In this document: positions 1 to 8,847 of the stretch, piece by piece
Position numbering within the stretch: position 1 is the stretch's first letter
How the letters are laid out: the number at the start of each line of letters is the position of its first letter
From: Leptospira wolffii serovar Khorat str. Khorat-H2
Lineage (GTDB): Bacteria; Spirochaetota; Leptospiria; Leptospirales; Leptospiraceae
Length of the DNA: 64,000 nucleotides
Assembly (NCBI RefSeq): GCF_000306115.2
Contig: NZ_AKWX02000020.1
Span: forward strand, 496,001-560,000
Direction: 5' to 3'
Notes under the pieces: generated by a model
The model's database searches: none
The model's input: the letters and a program-made list of their open reading frames with translations, nothing else
Told to the model about the DNA's origin: nothing
Position numbers and translations under genes: made by a program

Positions 1-294
1 TTTGGATTCCCAACTCTTGTATCTATGACTATCGTTTTTGAGACTCAGTATTAAAGTCAAGTTTTCTGAGAAGAATTCTTTCAGAAATTATAACCCTTTA
101 AGGGACATAATGTAGTAATTCCAAATCGGCCTGCGGAAGAGACCGTAGCGATATACTGCGATGCGCCGAAGCATTTTATAAGGATTCTCGGACCAGAAAT
201 ATTCGTTTTGGTGCTTCGCAGATACAAGCGGAGGGCTCGGTTCTCGCTTAGCGAGAATCCGCCATCGGTATTTTAGAATAAGGGAAGAAGAAGT
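1..294. other. Intergenic region, no gene seen
   Basis: No ORF with a credible start is visible here. The only structure I see is a perfect 7-bp inverted repeat, TTCTCGC-tta-GCGAGAA at 241-257. It lies 3' of the tRNA-Arg gene on the minus strand. It has no T-run after it, so I do not call it a terminator. Confidence 0.6.
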
Positions 295-371
<77 letters not shown>

Positions 372-378
372 GGATTTG

Positions 379-810
379 CTAAAACAGCCACTTCTCCAAA
401 CGAACCAGATGTTCTTGGGGAAGTTTCGGGACCAGTTTTTTTCCCTTGGTGTAATTGTATAGCAGGAAACCGGACAGGCCTAGATAGATCCCTATGCCGG
501 AGAGATGAGCTATATTTGCCAACCAAGGCCCCGCTAGAGGTATCCAAGATAAGATCCAGGAAAGGAATAGAAATGCGATAAAGTATAGAACGTTTAGAAG
601 AGATAGTTTAGAGTATTTGAAAATCTCGGGATTCTTATCGAAGAAGGTAAATCCGAGTAACCAATTTCCGAAGAGAGGAAGGGTCACTAGATACACCCTG
701 AATCTCTCCGTCCGAGAAAATTCCAGTGCCTGTTTCCAATATGGAGAAAGGAATCCCCAGGCCTTAGCCTTGAGTTCCGCGAATCTTGCTGAGTATTTTT
801 CGAACTTCAT
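379..810 (-). CDS. DUF4870-like small membrane protein
   Basis: A 143-residue protein with an amphipathic, charged N-terminus (about residues 1-25) and roughly three hydrophobic segments at about 38-58, 68-90 and 95-120. It resembles the protein encoded just upstream at 764-1210 in size, in its short charged N-terminus and in the order of its hydrophobic segments. The two are probably diverged tandem copies of a DUF4870-type family of unknown function. Its ATG lies 47 bases inside the upstream gene in another frame, which suggests translational coupling. No other start fits better. The family name is tentative. Confidence 0.7.
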   Translation of the reverse strand: MKFEKYSARFAELKAKAWGFLSPYWKQALEFSRTERFRVYLVTLPLFGNWLLGFTFFDKNPEIFKYSKLSLLNVLYFIAFLFLSWILSWIPLAGPWLANIAHLSGIGIYLGLSGFLLYNYTKGKKLVPKLPQEHLVRLEKWLF

Positions 811-1210
811 GCTCTATTTCCGGAAATAAGGGTAAAACGAATAATTTCCCTTGGTATGCTTGGAAGGCTCCTAGGATTCCGTAACCGAGTAGCGCCAACC
901 AAGCCACATAATCGATGAAATCGGTGACCACTGGATTTGCGTGAATCCATTTTAAGATCGTACTTAAAATAGGGAATTCTCTCAGGAACCAAACGACTAA
1001 ATGTAGGAATACGAAACCAGAATTCAATTTGATGGCTTGTATCGCGTGGAATTTACAGATCTCTTGGTTTTTTCTGAAAAACCAGGGAAGGATCCATCCT
1101 ACGAAAGGGATATAAGAAATCGCTGCGAATAGATTCGGGTATTCGTCCCCTTCTAAAACGCGCTTTGTCTCTTCCAGGAATTCCCGGGCGTTGAATCTCT
1201 GGTCGGACAT
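764..1210 (-). CDS. DUF4870-like membrane protein
   Basis: A 148-residue protein. A soluble N-terminus of about 25 residues (MSDQRFNAREFLEETKRVLE) precedes hydrophobic stretches near 28-45, 62-80 and 97-118. The segment reading FRKNQEICKFHAIQAIKLN, between the first two, matches the FH(A)xQ(A) pattern typical of DUF4870 and Tic20-like small membrane proteins. The function is unknown. It is the first gene of a two-gene minus-strand unit with the overlapping gene at 379-810. Its ATG lies about 44 bases downstream of the tRNA-Ser(GCU) gene on the same strand. Confidence 0.75.
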   Translation of the reverse strand: MSDQRFNAREFLEETKRVLEGDEYPNLFAAISYIPFVGWILPWFFRKNQEICKFHAIQAIKLNSGFVFLHLVVWFLREFPILSTILKWIHANPVVTDFIDYVAWLALLGYGILGAFQAYQGKLFVLPLFPEIEHEVRKILSKIRGTQG

Positions 1211-1253
1211 GTTTCTTAATTCCTGAGATCAGGTGGGGGTAGTTGGGAACTTT

Positions 1254-1342
<89 letters not shown>

Positions 1343-1357
1343 AATATTGTTCCATTC

Positions 1358-1443
<86 letters not shown>

Positions 1444-1497
1444 GGTTAAGGATTACTTTACTGACAGGAAGGGGGACCCTGTCAAGGTGATTTACCT

Positions 1498-2727
1498 ATG
1501 GGTACGGAAAAGAACCGTGCGAGAAGATCCCGGATTCCTGAGAGAAAGATTTCTCGTTCTCGGGAAATTTCCGGACTTCGTTTGGAGAAATGGGCGAATC
1601 TAGGCGTCTGCATTTCTCATTCCGAGGAGAAGACGATATTCGTCAAAGGAGGAATTCCGGGAGAAACCGTAAGGATACGAGTCGATAAAGAAAATTCTAA
1701 ACTGATTTGGGGAACTGTTCTAGACATACAAGTTCGTTCCCAGTCTCGCATCGATTCGGATTGTTCCTCTTTTCCGGAATGCGGCGGTTGTTCCTACAGA
1801 CAGATCGATTACGAGGAAGAAATTCGAGTGAAGAAGGAATTATTGAAAGATTCTTTCGTCGGATTCGCCAAATTTCGTTCCGAAGAATTGCCGGAGATTT
1901 CCGTAATTTTCGGATCTAGTATCGGTTATAGGAATACGGCTCAGATTAAATCCGGTATCTGTTCCGGAAAAAAAGTCCCGGGTTTTTATAAGGAACATTC
2001 CAACTCTTTGGTTCCGATTCCGGATTCCGGCTGCAAGAATCTCCCTTCGGAGATGAACGATTTTATACGTAAGAATTTTTCGAATACGATCGGCAAGACC
2101 CGGAGAGAGGATTGGAAGCTCAGATTCTCCTCCGGAAAAATTTCCGAATATAAAAAAGAAGAAGTGAAAATCGGGCCCTATCTTCCCGAGAGAATCGAAT
2201 GGAGGATCCCCGCAAACGGTTTCACCCAAGTGAATCGTTTTCTAATCGAGGAATGGATGTTGAAAATTCGTTCTTGGATTCCGGATTCCGAACCTTCTTT
2301 ACTCGAATTTTACTCGGGGGCAGGTCTGATCAGCCTTGCGATCGCTTCCAAATTAAAAAGCCTTATCGGTTACGAATTGTCGGACGAATCGGTCCGGTAT
2401 GCGGGAGAGAACGCGAAACTTGCCGGATATTCTCATTTAAGTTTTCATTCCAAGGATTTGTTATCTCTTAACTCGACGGATCTTTCTTCGAAAGGCATCG
2501 AGATGGCGGTCTTGAATCCCCCCCGCGCCGGAGCTTCGCCTTCTTTATTAGAGTTCTTATCCAAAGCGCGTTTTTCCAGAATCGTCTATTCGAGTTGCAA
2601 TCATGTGACTCTTGCCAGGGATTTGCGGGTGTTACAGGATTCCGGATATAAAATCCGTGAGATCGTTCTAACGGATTTCTTTCCTCGAACCCAGCATTTT
2701 GAAGTTTTGACCTTATTGGAATCTTAA
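1498..2727 (+). CDS. RlmD/RumA-family 23S rRNA (uracil-5-)-methyltransferase-like protein
   Basis: A 409-residue class I SAM-dependent RNA methyltransferase of the TrmA/RlmC/RlmD group, which makes 5-methyluridine in RNA. A TRAM-like RNA-binding region occupies about residues 28-80. Cysteines 89, 95 and 98 (CSSFPECGGC) with C179 match the 4Fe-4S ligands of RlmD. The SAM-binding loop FYSGAGLISL is at about 271-280. The catalytic motif SSCNHVTLARDL places the nucleophile at C367, and the terminal HFEV supplies the usual general base. All key residues are intact. Which uridine it modifies (RlmD, RlmCD or other) cannot be told from sequence, so I give no symbol. Confidence 0.9.
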   Translation: MGTEKNRARRSRIPERKISRSREISGLRLEKWANLGVCISHSEEKTIFVKGGIPGETVRIRVDKENSKLIWGTVLDIQVRSQSRIDSDCSSFPECGGCSYRQIDYEEEIRVKKELLKDSFVGFAKFRSEELPEISVIFGSSIGYRNTAQIKSGICSGKKVPGFYKEHSNSLVPIPDSGCKNLPSEMNDFIRKNFSNTIGKTRREDWKLRFSSGKISEYKKEEVKIGPYLPERIEWRIPANGFTQVNRFLIEEWMLKIRSWIPDSEPSLLEFYSGAGLISLAIASKLKSLIGYELSDESVRYAGENAKLAGYSHLSFHSKDLLSLNSTDLSSKGIEMAVLNPPRAGASPSLLEFLSKARFSRIVYSSCNHVTLARDLRVLQDSGYKIREIVLTDFFPRTQHFEVLTLLES

Positions 2728-2829
2728 GGATTCTTTTTCGACTCTGGTCTTCTTGGGAATTTTTACTTTCACGTATGCCTTCTCAGGAAGGAAATTGGTC
2801 AAAAAGGCTTTCTCTTTCGGAGACGAACC

Positions 2830-3834
2830 ATGCCGATCATCGACGAATACGATCTTCCTTCCCGCCGGACCGATTCCGGATCCAAAATCGGAGAGGTATT
2901 CCAAGGCATATGGTTGGAAAATGAAATCTGCTTTGCCATTGCGGGAGGCGGTTGTAAGGCTTTTTACGGATTAGGTTTCGGCCATGAACTGAAATCCTGG
3001 GGACTCAAACTCAGACAGGTCTCCGGAGTTTCCGCAGGAGCCGCCATGGTTCTTTGTCTGATTTCCGGCACGGAAGAAGAATCAGTGGAATTCTTCGAGA
3101 GAATCGTACGCAAGAATCCTCGTAATTTTTATTTTACCCGATTATTCAGCGGAGAAAAAGCGTTTCCTCACGAGGATATGTATCGCAGAACCATTCGCTT
3201 CGGAATGGATTTCGATAAGATCATTCGTTCGGGAGTGAAAGTCTTTATTCATACCATCAAGGCATTTCCCAAGGACGATTCGAACAAGAATACGTTTCGT
3301 TTGGCCCGACTCATCGCAGAGACAGGTAAAGCTTTCTTAGAGGATGAGAGAGACCGAGGCAAGGGGTTGTATACTGAAAGAACCTTTAGAGTGCTCCGCA
3401 ATTGGAACATGAAGGAAGTTCTTTTTACGGAATCGGATTTTCGGGACCCTAGCGTGATCGAGCAGATTATTCTAAACTCTTCTTCCATTCCTCCCATTGT
3501 TTCCTTTCAGAATCACGGAAAAGAATATTATCTGGACGGAGGATTGACGAACAATCTGATGTTGGAAGCGTTTCCTCCTAACGCAAAAGTGATCGGAATC
3601 CATTACGAGACTACTACTCTAGTCGGAAAGGATCAGCATTTACTAGATCGTTGTTTCATAATCTCTCCTTCTCAACCCTTACCGATTACTTCTTTCGATT
3701 ATACCAACGCAAAGGGGGTTCGTGAAACCTACGAATTGGGTAAATCCGACGCATTGAAGAATAAGGAAAGAATTTTGGAGTATCTCAAAAAGGATTGGGT
3801 AAAGAAGGCGGAGAAGTTCCGGAAGTCGAATTAA
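2830..3834 (+). CDS. Patatin-like phospholipase
   Basis: A 334-residue protein with the catalytic dyad of the patatin family. The oxyanion-hole motif GGGCKAFYGLG is at 39-49. The nucleophile elbow GVSAG is at 66-70 (Ser68). The catalytic aspartate is in DGGLTNN, Asp236. These enzymes hydrolyse acyl chains from phospholipids or other lipids. There is no clear signal peptide, so it is probably cytoplasmic or membrane-associated. It stands 102 bases after the methyltransferase and before the ABC transporter genes. A link to the exporter is possible but unsupported. Confidence 0.9.
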   Translation: MPIIDEYDLPSRRTDSGSKIGEVFQGIWLENEICFAIAGGGCKAFYGLGFGHELKSWGLKLRQVSGVSAGAAMVLCLISGTEEESVEFFERIVRKNPRNFYFTRLFSGEKAFPHEDMYRRTIRFGMDFDKIIRSGVKVFIHTIKAFPKDDSNKNTFRLARLIAETGKAFLEDERDRGKGLYTERTFRVLRNWNMKEVLFTESDFRDPSVIEQIILNSSSIPPIVSFQNHGKEYYLDGGLTNNLMLEAFPPNAKVIGIHYETTTLVGKDQHLLDRCFIISPSQPLPITSFDYTNAKGVRETYELGKSDALKNKERILEYLKKDWVKKAEKFRKSN

Positions 3835-3915
3835 TTTTTTTCGAACCTATCCTACCCCGGAAAATGGATAGAATTCGAAATGATCGCGTCGGATTTTGCT
3901 TCTTAGGTATTTTTT

Positions 3916-4851
3916 GTGAATTCGAAAGAATCCATTATCTCTGTCAAAAACGTAACAAAGCAATTCAAGGATATCACCGCAGTAAACGATCTCTCTCTGG
4001 AAATAGGCAAGGGAGAATTCGTTGCGCTCTTGGGTCCGAACGGCGCCGGAAAAACCACTCTCATCGAAATGCTGGAAGGCATCCAATTTCCGGATTCAGG
4101 AGAAATTCGTCTGCTCGGAACGAGTTGGAAGGAAAAGGAAACTTTTCTAAGAGCGAATATCGGTTTAGCTCTCCAGGAAACCCGCTTCATGGATCGGGCC
4201 ACCGTTTGGGAGACATTGAAACTTTTCGGGAGTTTCTATAAGGCTCCCGAATCCCGTCTGCATGAGATTCTGGAATTAACCAGACTCACCGAAAAACAAA
4301 AGTCCTTCGTGAATAACCTTTCGGGAGGACAGAGACAAAGGCTCGCGCTCGGAGTCTCCATCATGAACAAACCCGAGATTCTTTTCTTGGACGAACCCAC
4401 CACCGGTTTGGATCCGGGAGCCAGAAGGGATATCTGGAAGATCCTGCAGGATCTCAGAAAAGAAGGGACTACCATGATTCTAACCACTCATTATATGGAA
4501 GAAGCGGAAGTTCTCTGTGAAAGAATCATCGTCATGGATAAGGGTAGGATTCTGGACCAAGGAACTCTTTCGGATCTATTGGGCAAGTTAGGAGGAGGAG
4601 AGATCGTACGTTTCAGTTTGGAAAACGGGGCCGATCCGAACGCCTCCCTTCCGGAAAAAGGAAGATATAAATTCTCTTGGGATTCGGAAAGGAAAGAAGG
4701 ACGAGTCTTTGTGGAGAGAATCACGGATTATTTACCGGCAATGTTAGAGTCCTTTTCCAAATCCGGTTTGGTATTAAAGGAATTGGAATGTCATAAAAAG
4801 ACTCTCGACGATTTATTTCTCTCTATGACCGGAAGAGGGTTGGAAGAATGA
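3916..4851 (+). CDS. ABC-2 type exporter, ATP-binding subunit
   Basis: A 311-residue DrrA/CcmA-type ATPase. Walker A GPNGAGKTT is at 40-48, the Q-loop is LALQETR near 84-90, the signature LSGGQ is at 135-139, and Walker B ILFLDE at about 155-160 is followed by PTTGLD. After about residue 220 a C-terminal extension typical of this subgroup follows. The start is a GTG at 3916, and no better start fits. The last four bases overlap the ATG of the permease gene (ATGA), so the two are translationally coupled. The substrate is unknown; the family exports drugs, lipids or polysaccharides. Confidence 0.93.
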   Translation: MNSKESIISVKNVTKQFKDITAVNDLSLEIGKGEFVALLGPNGAGKTTLIEMLEGIQFPDSGEIRLLGTSWKEKETFLRANIGLALQETRFMDRATVWETLKLFGSFYKAPESRLHEILELTRLTEKQKSFVNNLSGGQRQRLALGVSIMNKPEILFLDEPTTGLDPGARRDIWKILQDLRKEGTTMILTTHYMEEAEVLCERIIVMDKGRILDQGTLSDLLGKLGGGEIVRFSLENGADPNASLPEKGRYKFSWDSERKEGRVFVERITDYLPAMLESFSKSGLVLKELECHKKTLDDLFLSMTGRGLEE

Positions 4852-5915
4852 AACAGATTTATTATTTAGTCACGATCCAGTTAAAGGAATTCTATCGGGA
4901 GCCCGGCATTATCTTTTGGGCCTTCGTGTTTCCCATCGCGATTGCGGGAGTTTTAGGACTCGCATTCACTTCTAAGGGAGTCCCCGAGACTAGAGTCGCG
5001 GTTATTTCTTCTTCTCACCAGCCGGGCCAGTTAGCGTCTAGGATCGAAAAGGCATTCGTCAATTCAGTAGGCGGGAACTCCAACGGTCTAGGCACCATCG
5101 TTCCCAAAGTATTGGAAGAGGGGGAGGCCATCAAGGCCCTGAAAAGAGGAGAGATCAATCTACTCATCCGGGAGGACGCCGAGGGAAACCTTACGTTCTC
5201 TTTCGATCCGAATAATGCAAACGCGCAGAGGGATTATCTTCTTCTTTCGAACACGTTGCTTTCGGATGAAGGAAATCGCAAGGCCGCTTCTAGCATTCGC
5301 AAACTGGATTCCAAAGGAACGAGATACATAGATTATCTGGTTCCAGGAATGTTGGCCATGGGAGTCATGAATTCCTGTCTTTGGGGAGTGGGCTGGAATC
5401 TGATCGAAATGCGGATGAAAAAACTTTTGAGAAGAATGTCCGCAACCCCGATGAATAAACTCTCTTTCGTACTTTCCTTCTTCTTTACTCGGCTTGCAGT
5501 GACTGTCGTGGAATCGATTATTTTTCTTACCTTTACGTTTACCGTCTTCGATAACGCATTCTTCGGTTCTCCCATAGCTGCGATTCTAATCTTTCTCACT
5601 GGAAATTTCGCATTCGCTTGTATCGGAATCTTCGTGGGCTCTCGTGCACAAAGCTCCCAAGTGGGGAACGGCCTCGTAAACGCAGTAACTTTTCCTATGA
5701 TGGTATTGTCCGGAATATTCTTCAGTTATAAGAATTTTCCGGAGGTCGTTTTGCCCGTCGTGCGCCATCTTCCTTTGACCTTGATGGCGGACTCCTTGAG
5801 AGCCACGTTCATCGAAGGGGCGGGCATAGGAGACGCCTTATATTCCTGTGTTTTTCTGATCGGGATCGGTCTCGTTTTTCTAGGCGCAGGTGTTCGCATT
5901 TTTAGGTGGTCCTAA
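4848..5915 (+). CDS. ABC-2 type exporter, permease subunit
   Basis: A 355-residue membrane protein with YhgE/ABC-2 layout. One N-terminal transmembrane segment (about 22-40) precedes an extracytoplasmic domain to about residue 165, and five further segments fill the C-terminal half. The gene overlaps the ATPase gene by four bases. Together they form a half-transporter pair that would dimerise. The pyrD start follows only two bases after its stop, so pyrD is probably in the same transcript. Confidence 0.9.
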   Translation: MKQIYYLVTIQLKEFYREPGIIFWAFVFPIAIAGVLGLAFTSKGVPETRVAVISSSHQPGQLASRIEKAFVNSVGGNSNGLGTIVPKVLEEGEAIKALKRGEINLLIREDAEGNLTFSFDPNNANAQRDYLLLSNTLLSDEGNRKAASSIRKLDSKGTRYIDYLVPGMLAMGVMNSCLWGVGWNLIEMRMKKLLRRMSATPMNKLSFVLSFFFTRLAVTVVESIIFLTFTFTVFDNAFFGSPIAAILIFLTGNFAFACIGIFVGSRAQSSQVGNGLVNAVTFPMMVLSGIFFSYKNFPEVVLPVVRHLPLTLMADSLRATFIEGAGIGDALYSCVFLIGIGLVFLGAGVRIFRWS

Positions 5916-5917
5916 GA

Positions 5918-7021
5918 ATGGGAAATTCCTCCGAATGGAAGCAATGGATCTACGAAAGAACGGCCAAACCTATCTTTATGAATATGGACCCGGAATCGGC
6001 CCATTATTTGGCCCAGGGACTTTTGGGGCTGAGTAGGCGGGTCCCTTTCGCGTTTTCCGTATTAGAAAATCTTACTACATATTCCCGTGACAGACTTCGT
6101 TCTCGAGTCGCAGGGATAGAATTTCCGAATCCAGTAGGACTGGCGGCCGGGTTCGATAAAACGGGAGAATTATATCCGTTTTTATCGAGACTTGGCTTCG
6201 GCTCCATTGAGATCGGAACCATAACGGGAAAGGCTCAGCCCGGAAATCCAAAGCCTCGCATTTTTCGCTATCCCGAAGATCAGGCACTGATCAATCGCAT
6301 GGGTTTCAATAATCCGGGAGCGGATGCCGCGGAGATAACGCTTCGTTCCCAGGCTAAGACCGGAATCCGAGGGATTAATGTGGGAAAGACCAAGATTGTC
6401 TCCGAAGAAGAAGCGGTGGAAGATTACGTATATTCTCTTAGCAAGCTGACTCCTTTTGCGGATTATGCTGTAATTAATATTTCCTCTCCGAATACTCCCG
6501 GGCTTCGTAATTTCCAAAAAAAACAGAATTTCGGAAAACTTATGAAGGGAATCCGGAAAGGATTGGGAGGAAAATTTCCGATTCCTACTTTCGTGAAATT
6601 CGCTCCCGATATGGAGGAATCGGAATTGAAGGAACTTTTGGAGGCTTTGTCCGATTATTCTCTCGCTGGAGTCATTCTCACGAATACCTCCATCGATAAG
6701 ACTCTTTTGAGTCGTTATCCGAATGTGGAGAAGGAAGGCGGAGTTTCGGGGAGACCGATTCGTTCGAACTCCACGGAAATGATTCGAACCGCGTATTCCG
6801 TGTTAAAAGGAAAGCTACCGATCATAGGAGTCGGAGGAATCGATTCGGGAGAGGCCGCTCTGGAGAAAATTCTAGCAGGCGCCGATCTAATCCAACTTTA
6901 TACGGGATACGTGTATAATGGGCCGTTTTTGCCGGTGAGAATCTTGGAATACTTGGATAAAACCTTGGAAAAAGTGGGAGCCAAGTCCGTTTCCGAAATC
7001 GTAGGAAAAAAGAAATTATAA
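5918..7021 (+). CDS. pyrD: Dihydroorotate dehydrogenase (quinone), class 2
   Basis: A 367-residue enzyme that oxidises dihydroorotate to orotate in pyrimidine synthesis and passes electrons to membrane quinone. The class 2 signature is clear. It has an N-terminal amphipathic segment ending in MDPESAHYLAQGL, then NPVGLAAGFDK, NRMGFNNPG and NISSPNTPGLR (catalytic Ser region). The FMN-phosphate site follows as GVGGIDSGEAALEKILAGA. The frame is open back to a GTG at 5906, but the ATG at 5918, two bases after the permease stop, fits the family's N-terminus better. A hairpin at 7028-7055 follows. Confidence 0.95.
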   Translation: MGNSSEWKQWIYERTAKPIFMNMDPESAHYLAQGLLGLSRRVPFAFSVLENLTTYSRDRLRSRVAGIEFPNPVGLAAGFDKTGELYPFLSRLGFGSIEIGTITGKAQPGNPKPRIFRYPEDQALINRMGFNNPGADAAEITLRSQAKTGIRGINVGKTKIVSEEEAVEDYVYSLSKLTPFADYAVINISSPNTPGLRNFQKKQNFGKLMKGIRKGLGGKFPIPTFVKFAPDMEESELKELLEALSDYSLAGVILTNTSIDKTLLSRYPNVEKEGGVSGRPIRSNSTEMIRTAYSVLKGKLPIIGVGGIDSGEAALEKILAGADLIQLYTGYVYNGPFLPVRILEYLDKTLEKVGAKSVSEIVGKKKL

Positions 7022-7027
7022 AATTCT

Positions 7028-7055
7028 AAACCTTCGGTTATTCTTCCGAAGGTTT
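7028..7055 (+). terminator. Hairpin between convergent genes, probable terminator
   Basis: A perfect 10-bp inverted repeat, AAACCTTCGG and CCGAAGGTTT, separated by 8 bases, begins seven bases after the pyrD stop. Only a weak T-rich tract (ttacattttc) follows. It overlaps the stop codon of the convergent gene at 7038, so its action on the minus strand is uncertain. Confidence 0.55.
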
Positions 7056-7712
7056 ACATTTTCCTCTCTCGTCCCATTCTACTTTCCAGAGTATGGAACC
7101 CATATCCTTTACCAATCTTACCACCATGTCGGAGCAGAGCGTCTTGGTTCCGCTTTCAGAGAATTCGAAATCCCCTTCGTAGCGAAACCAGATCTGTTCC
7201 TTGCTCGGAGTCAGATTCTGTCCGAACTCGGGTTTTTTTAAACGGATATTCTCCACCGTTTTCGAACGACCTTTATCTTCCAGAATCGCTTCTTCCACCA
7301 ACTGGTAGGCTTCTTCTTTTGTGGGAGGTTCCTTGCCGGGTTCCGTTAAGACTACGGAGCGGGCCATTCCCATATCGGAAAAGATCCAACCTCTTTCTCG
7401 AACGAATTGATAGATCACTCCCACCGGGGTTCGGGTGGTCTGACCTTCTCTTTTGCGAGTCGTTACGAAGAAGGAGAATTTATAACGCAGATCCGGAGAA
7501 CCGTTTTCTTCCGCAGATTCCTTTTCGATAAGCTTCGGTTTTCCCGTGGATTCGACTTCCAGAATCTTATCCCCCGGAAATTTCTTGGCCCAATGGAGTT
7601 GTAGTTCTTTTTTAGCCTTTTCCTCGTCCGGGGTGCCCGCTAATTGAGCGTAAAGGTTCGGATTCGAAAGGAAAAATAGGATCGCAAATGCAATCGTCGG
7701 CATCCTTACCAT
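7038..7712 (-). CDS. Secreted hypothetical protein
   Basis: A 224-residue protein that I do not recognise. It opens with a signal peptide (MVRMPTIAFAILFFLSNPN) with likely cleavage after LYAQLA or nearby. The rest is charged, soluble and without repeats. Two cysteines near the C-terminus (TLCSDM and GKCKP) could form a disulphide. It is probably periplasmic. It is convergent with pyrD and divergent from sixA, hence monocistronic. The alternative start MPTIAFAIL, three codons in, would also give a signal peptide. Confidence 0.7.
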   Translation of the reverse strand: MVRMPTIAFAILFFLSNPNLYAQLAGTPDEEKAKKELQLHWAKKFPGDKILEVESTGKPKLIEKESAEENGSPDLRYKFSFFVTTRKREGQTTRTPVGVIYQFVRERGWIFSDMGMARSVVLTEPGKEPPTKEEAYQLVEEAILEDKGRSKTVENIRLKKPEFGQNLTPSKEQIWFRYEGDFEFSESGTKTLCSDMVVRLVKDMGSILWKVEWDERGKCKPSEE

Positions 7713-7796
7713 AGGCCAGTTGTTTTATCGGCAAGAAAGTTCCTTGTCAATGAAATTCCCGCATTCATCTTTTATCGATATGAGGAAGTCACGGGT

Positions 7797-8315
7797 TTGA
7801 AATATTTGCATCTCTTGCGACATTCCAAATCGGATTGGGAGAATACGAATCTTGAAGATGTAGAACGCCCTTTATCCAAGCGTGGAAAGAAGAACGCTAG
7901 GAAGTTAGGCAAATACATCAGAGATTCGGAAATCGTGGCCGATACTGCCTTGGTTTCGCCCTCTATCCGGACCAAAGAGACTTTAGAGATCATAAGAAAA
8001 TACTCATCTATTTCAAAGAATATTCTATTTATTGATGAAATATACGGCGCAGATGATTCCGAATTATTAAAGTTGATTCGGGAATTGTCGGCGGGCATCC
8101 AAATTGCATTACTTATAGGTCATAATCCTGGCCTGGAAATCTTGGGTGACTATTTATTATTTGGGGATAAAGAAAATCCTTCATTCGGGGATAAGGAAAA
8201 TCCTTCTTTTGCAAAATTCCCCACATCGGCGTTTTTAAGTCTGGCCATAGAATCCGAGGATTGGAAGGATTGGGGACGATCGCCCGCTCGATTGATTCGG
8301 TTTTGGATTCCATGA
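7797..8315 (+). CDS. SixA-like phosphohistidine phosphatase (histidine phosphatase family)
   Basis: A 172-residue member of the histidine phosphatase superfamily. The N-terminal LLRHSKSDW carries the catalytic His and replaces the usual RHG with the RHS/A of SixA types. LVSPSIRTKETLE gives the second Arg, and IGHNPGLE the second His. SixA proteins dephosphorylate phosphohistidine. The start is TTG at 7797, preceded by GAGGAAG. Near residues 123-138 the protein carries a direct repeat, GDKENPSF twice, from a 24-bp tandem duplication at 8163-8210. The gene overlaps hpt by four bases. Confidence 0.85.
   Translation: MKYLHLLRHSKSDWENTNLEDVERPLSKRGKKNARKLGKYIRDSEIVADTALVSPSIRTKETLEIIRKYSSISKNILFIDEIYGADDSELLKLIRELSAGIQIALLIGHNPGLEILGDYLLFGDKENPSFGDKENPSFAKFPTSAFLSLAIESEDWKDWGRSPARLIRFWIP
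8163..8210 (+). repeat. 24-bp tandem duplication inside sixA-like gene
   Basis: Two adjacent 24-base units (8163-8186 and 8187-8210) differ at only a few positions and encode GDKENPSF twice. The repeat is in frame and lies in a loop region just before the C-terminal part of the phosphatase. Confidence 0.85.
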
Positions 8316-8845
8316 AAGATTCTTCTTTAGATCCTAGTAGCTTTCCCGTTTTATTTTCTCCGGAACAGATCAGATTACGCGTAAAGGAATTGGGAGAAGC
8401 GATCGGGAGGGATTACTCAGGCAAGAATCCTCTTTTTGTCTGTGTGCTGAGAGGGAGCGTTTATTTTTTTTCCGATCTGACCCGATCGGTCCCTTATCCT
8501 ATAGAATTGGATTTCATCCAAGCCAAGTCTTATGAAGGAACGGAATCCACAGGCATCGTAAAACTTACGAAGGACCTGGATTCGGAGCTACAAGGAAGAC
8601 ATGTGATTCTTGTAGAGGATATAGTGGATACGGGTCGGACCTTGCAGGTTCTGATCGCCCATGTACAATCCAAGAAGCCTTCGAGTCTGGAAGTTGCTTC
8701 CCTACTTTTCAAGGAAGGTGGGGAGGCCTGCGGCTATCCGGTAAAATATGTCGGTTGGAAAATTGGAAAGGAATTCGTGATCGGATACGGACTAGATTAC
8801 GACGGCAGGTACAGAAACCTGCCGGGGGTTTACCTATTTCAGTAA
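8312..8845 (+). CDS. hpt: Hypoxanthine phosphoribosyltransferase
   Basis: A 177-residue purine salvage enzyme that joins hypoxanthine or guanine to PRPP. The PRPP loop VILVEDIVDTGRTL and the substrate-loop region LFVCVLRGSVYFFSDL are intact, and the C-terminal YGLDYDGRYRNLPGVY is typical of Hpt. The frame is open back to 8261, but the ATG at 8312 overlaps the sixA stop as ATGA and gives the normal family length, so I use it. It is translationally coupled to the upstream phosphatase gene. Confidence 0.93.
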   Translation: MKDSSLDPSSFPVLFSPEQIRLRVKELGEAIGRDYSGKNPLFVCVLRGSVYFFSDLTRSVPYPIELDFIQAKSYEGTESTGIVKLTKDLDSELQGRHVILVEDIVDTGRTLQVLIAHVQSKKPSSLEVASLLFKEGGEACGYPVKYVGWKIGKEFVIGYGLDYDGRYRNLPGVYLFQ

Positions 8846-8847
8846 AA

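Noticed and set aside
1840..2229. 129-residue minus-strand ORF
   Set aside because: It lies antisense inside the RlmD-like gene, which has intact catalytic motifs.
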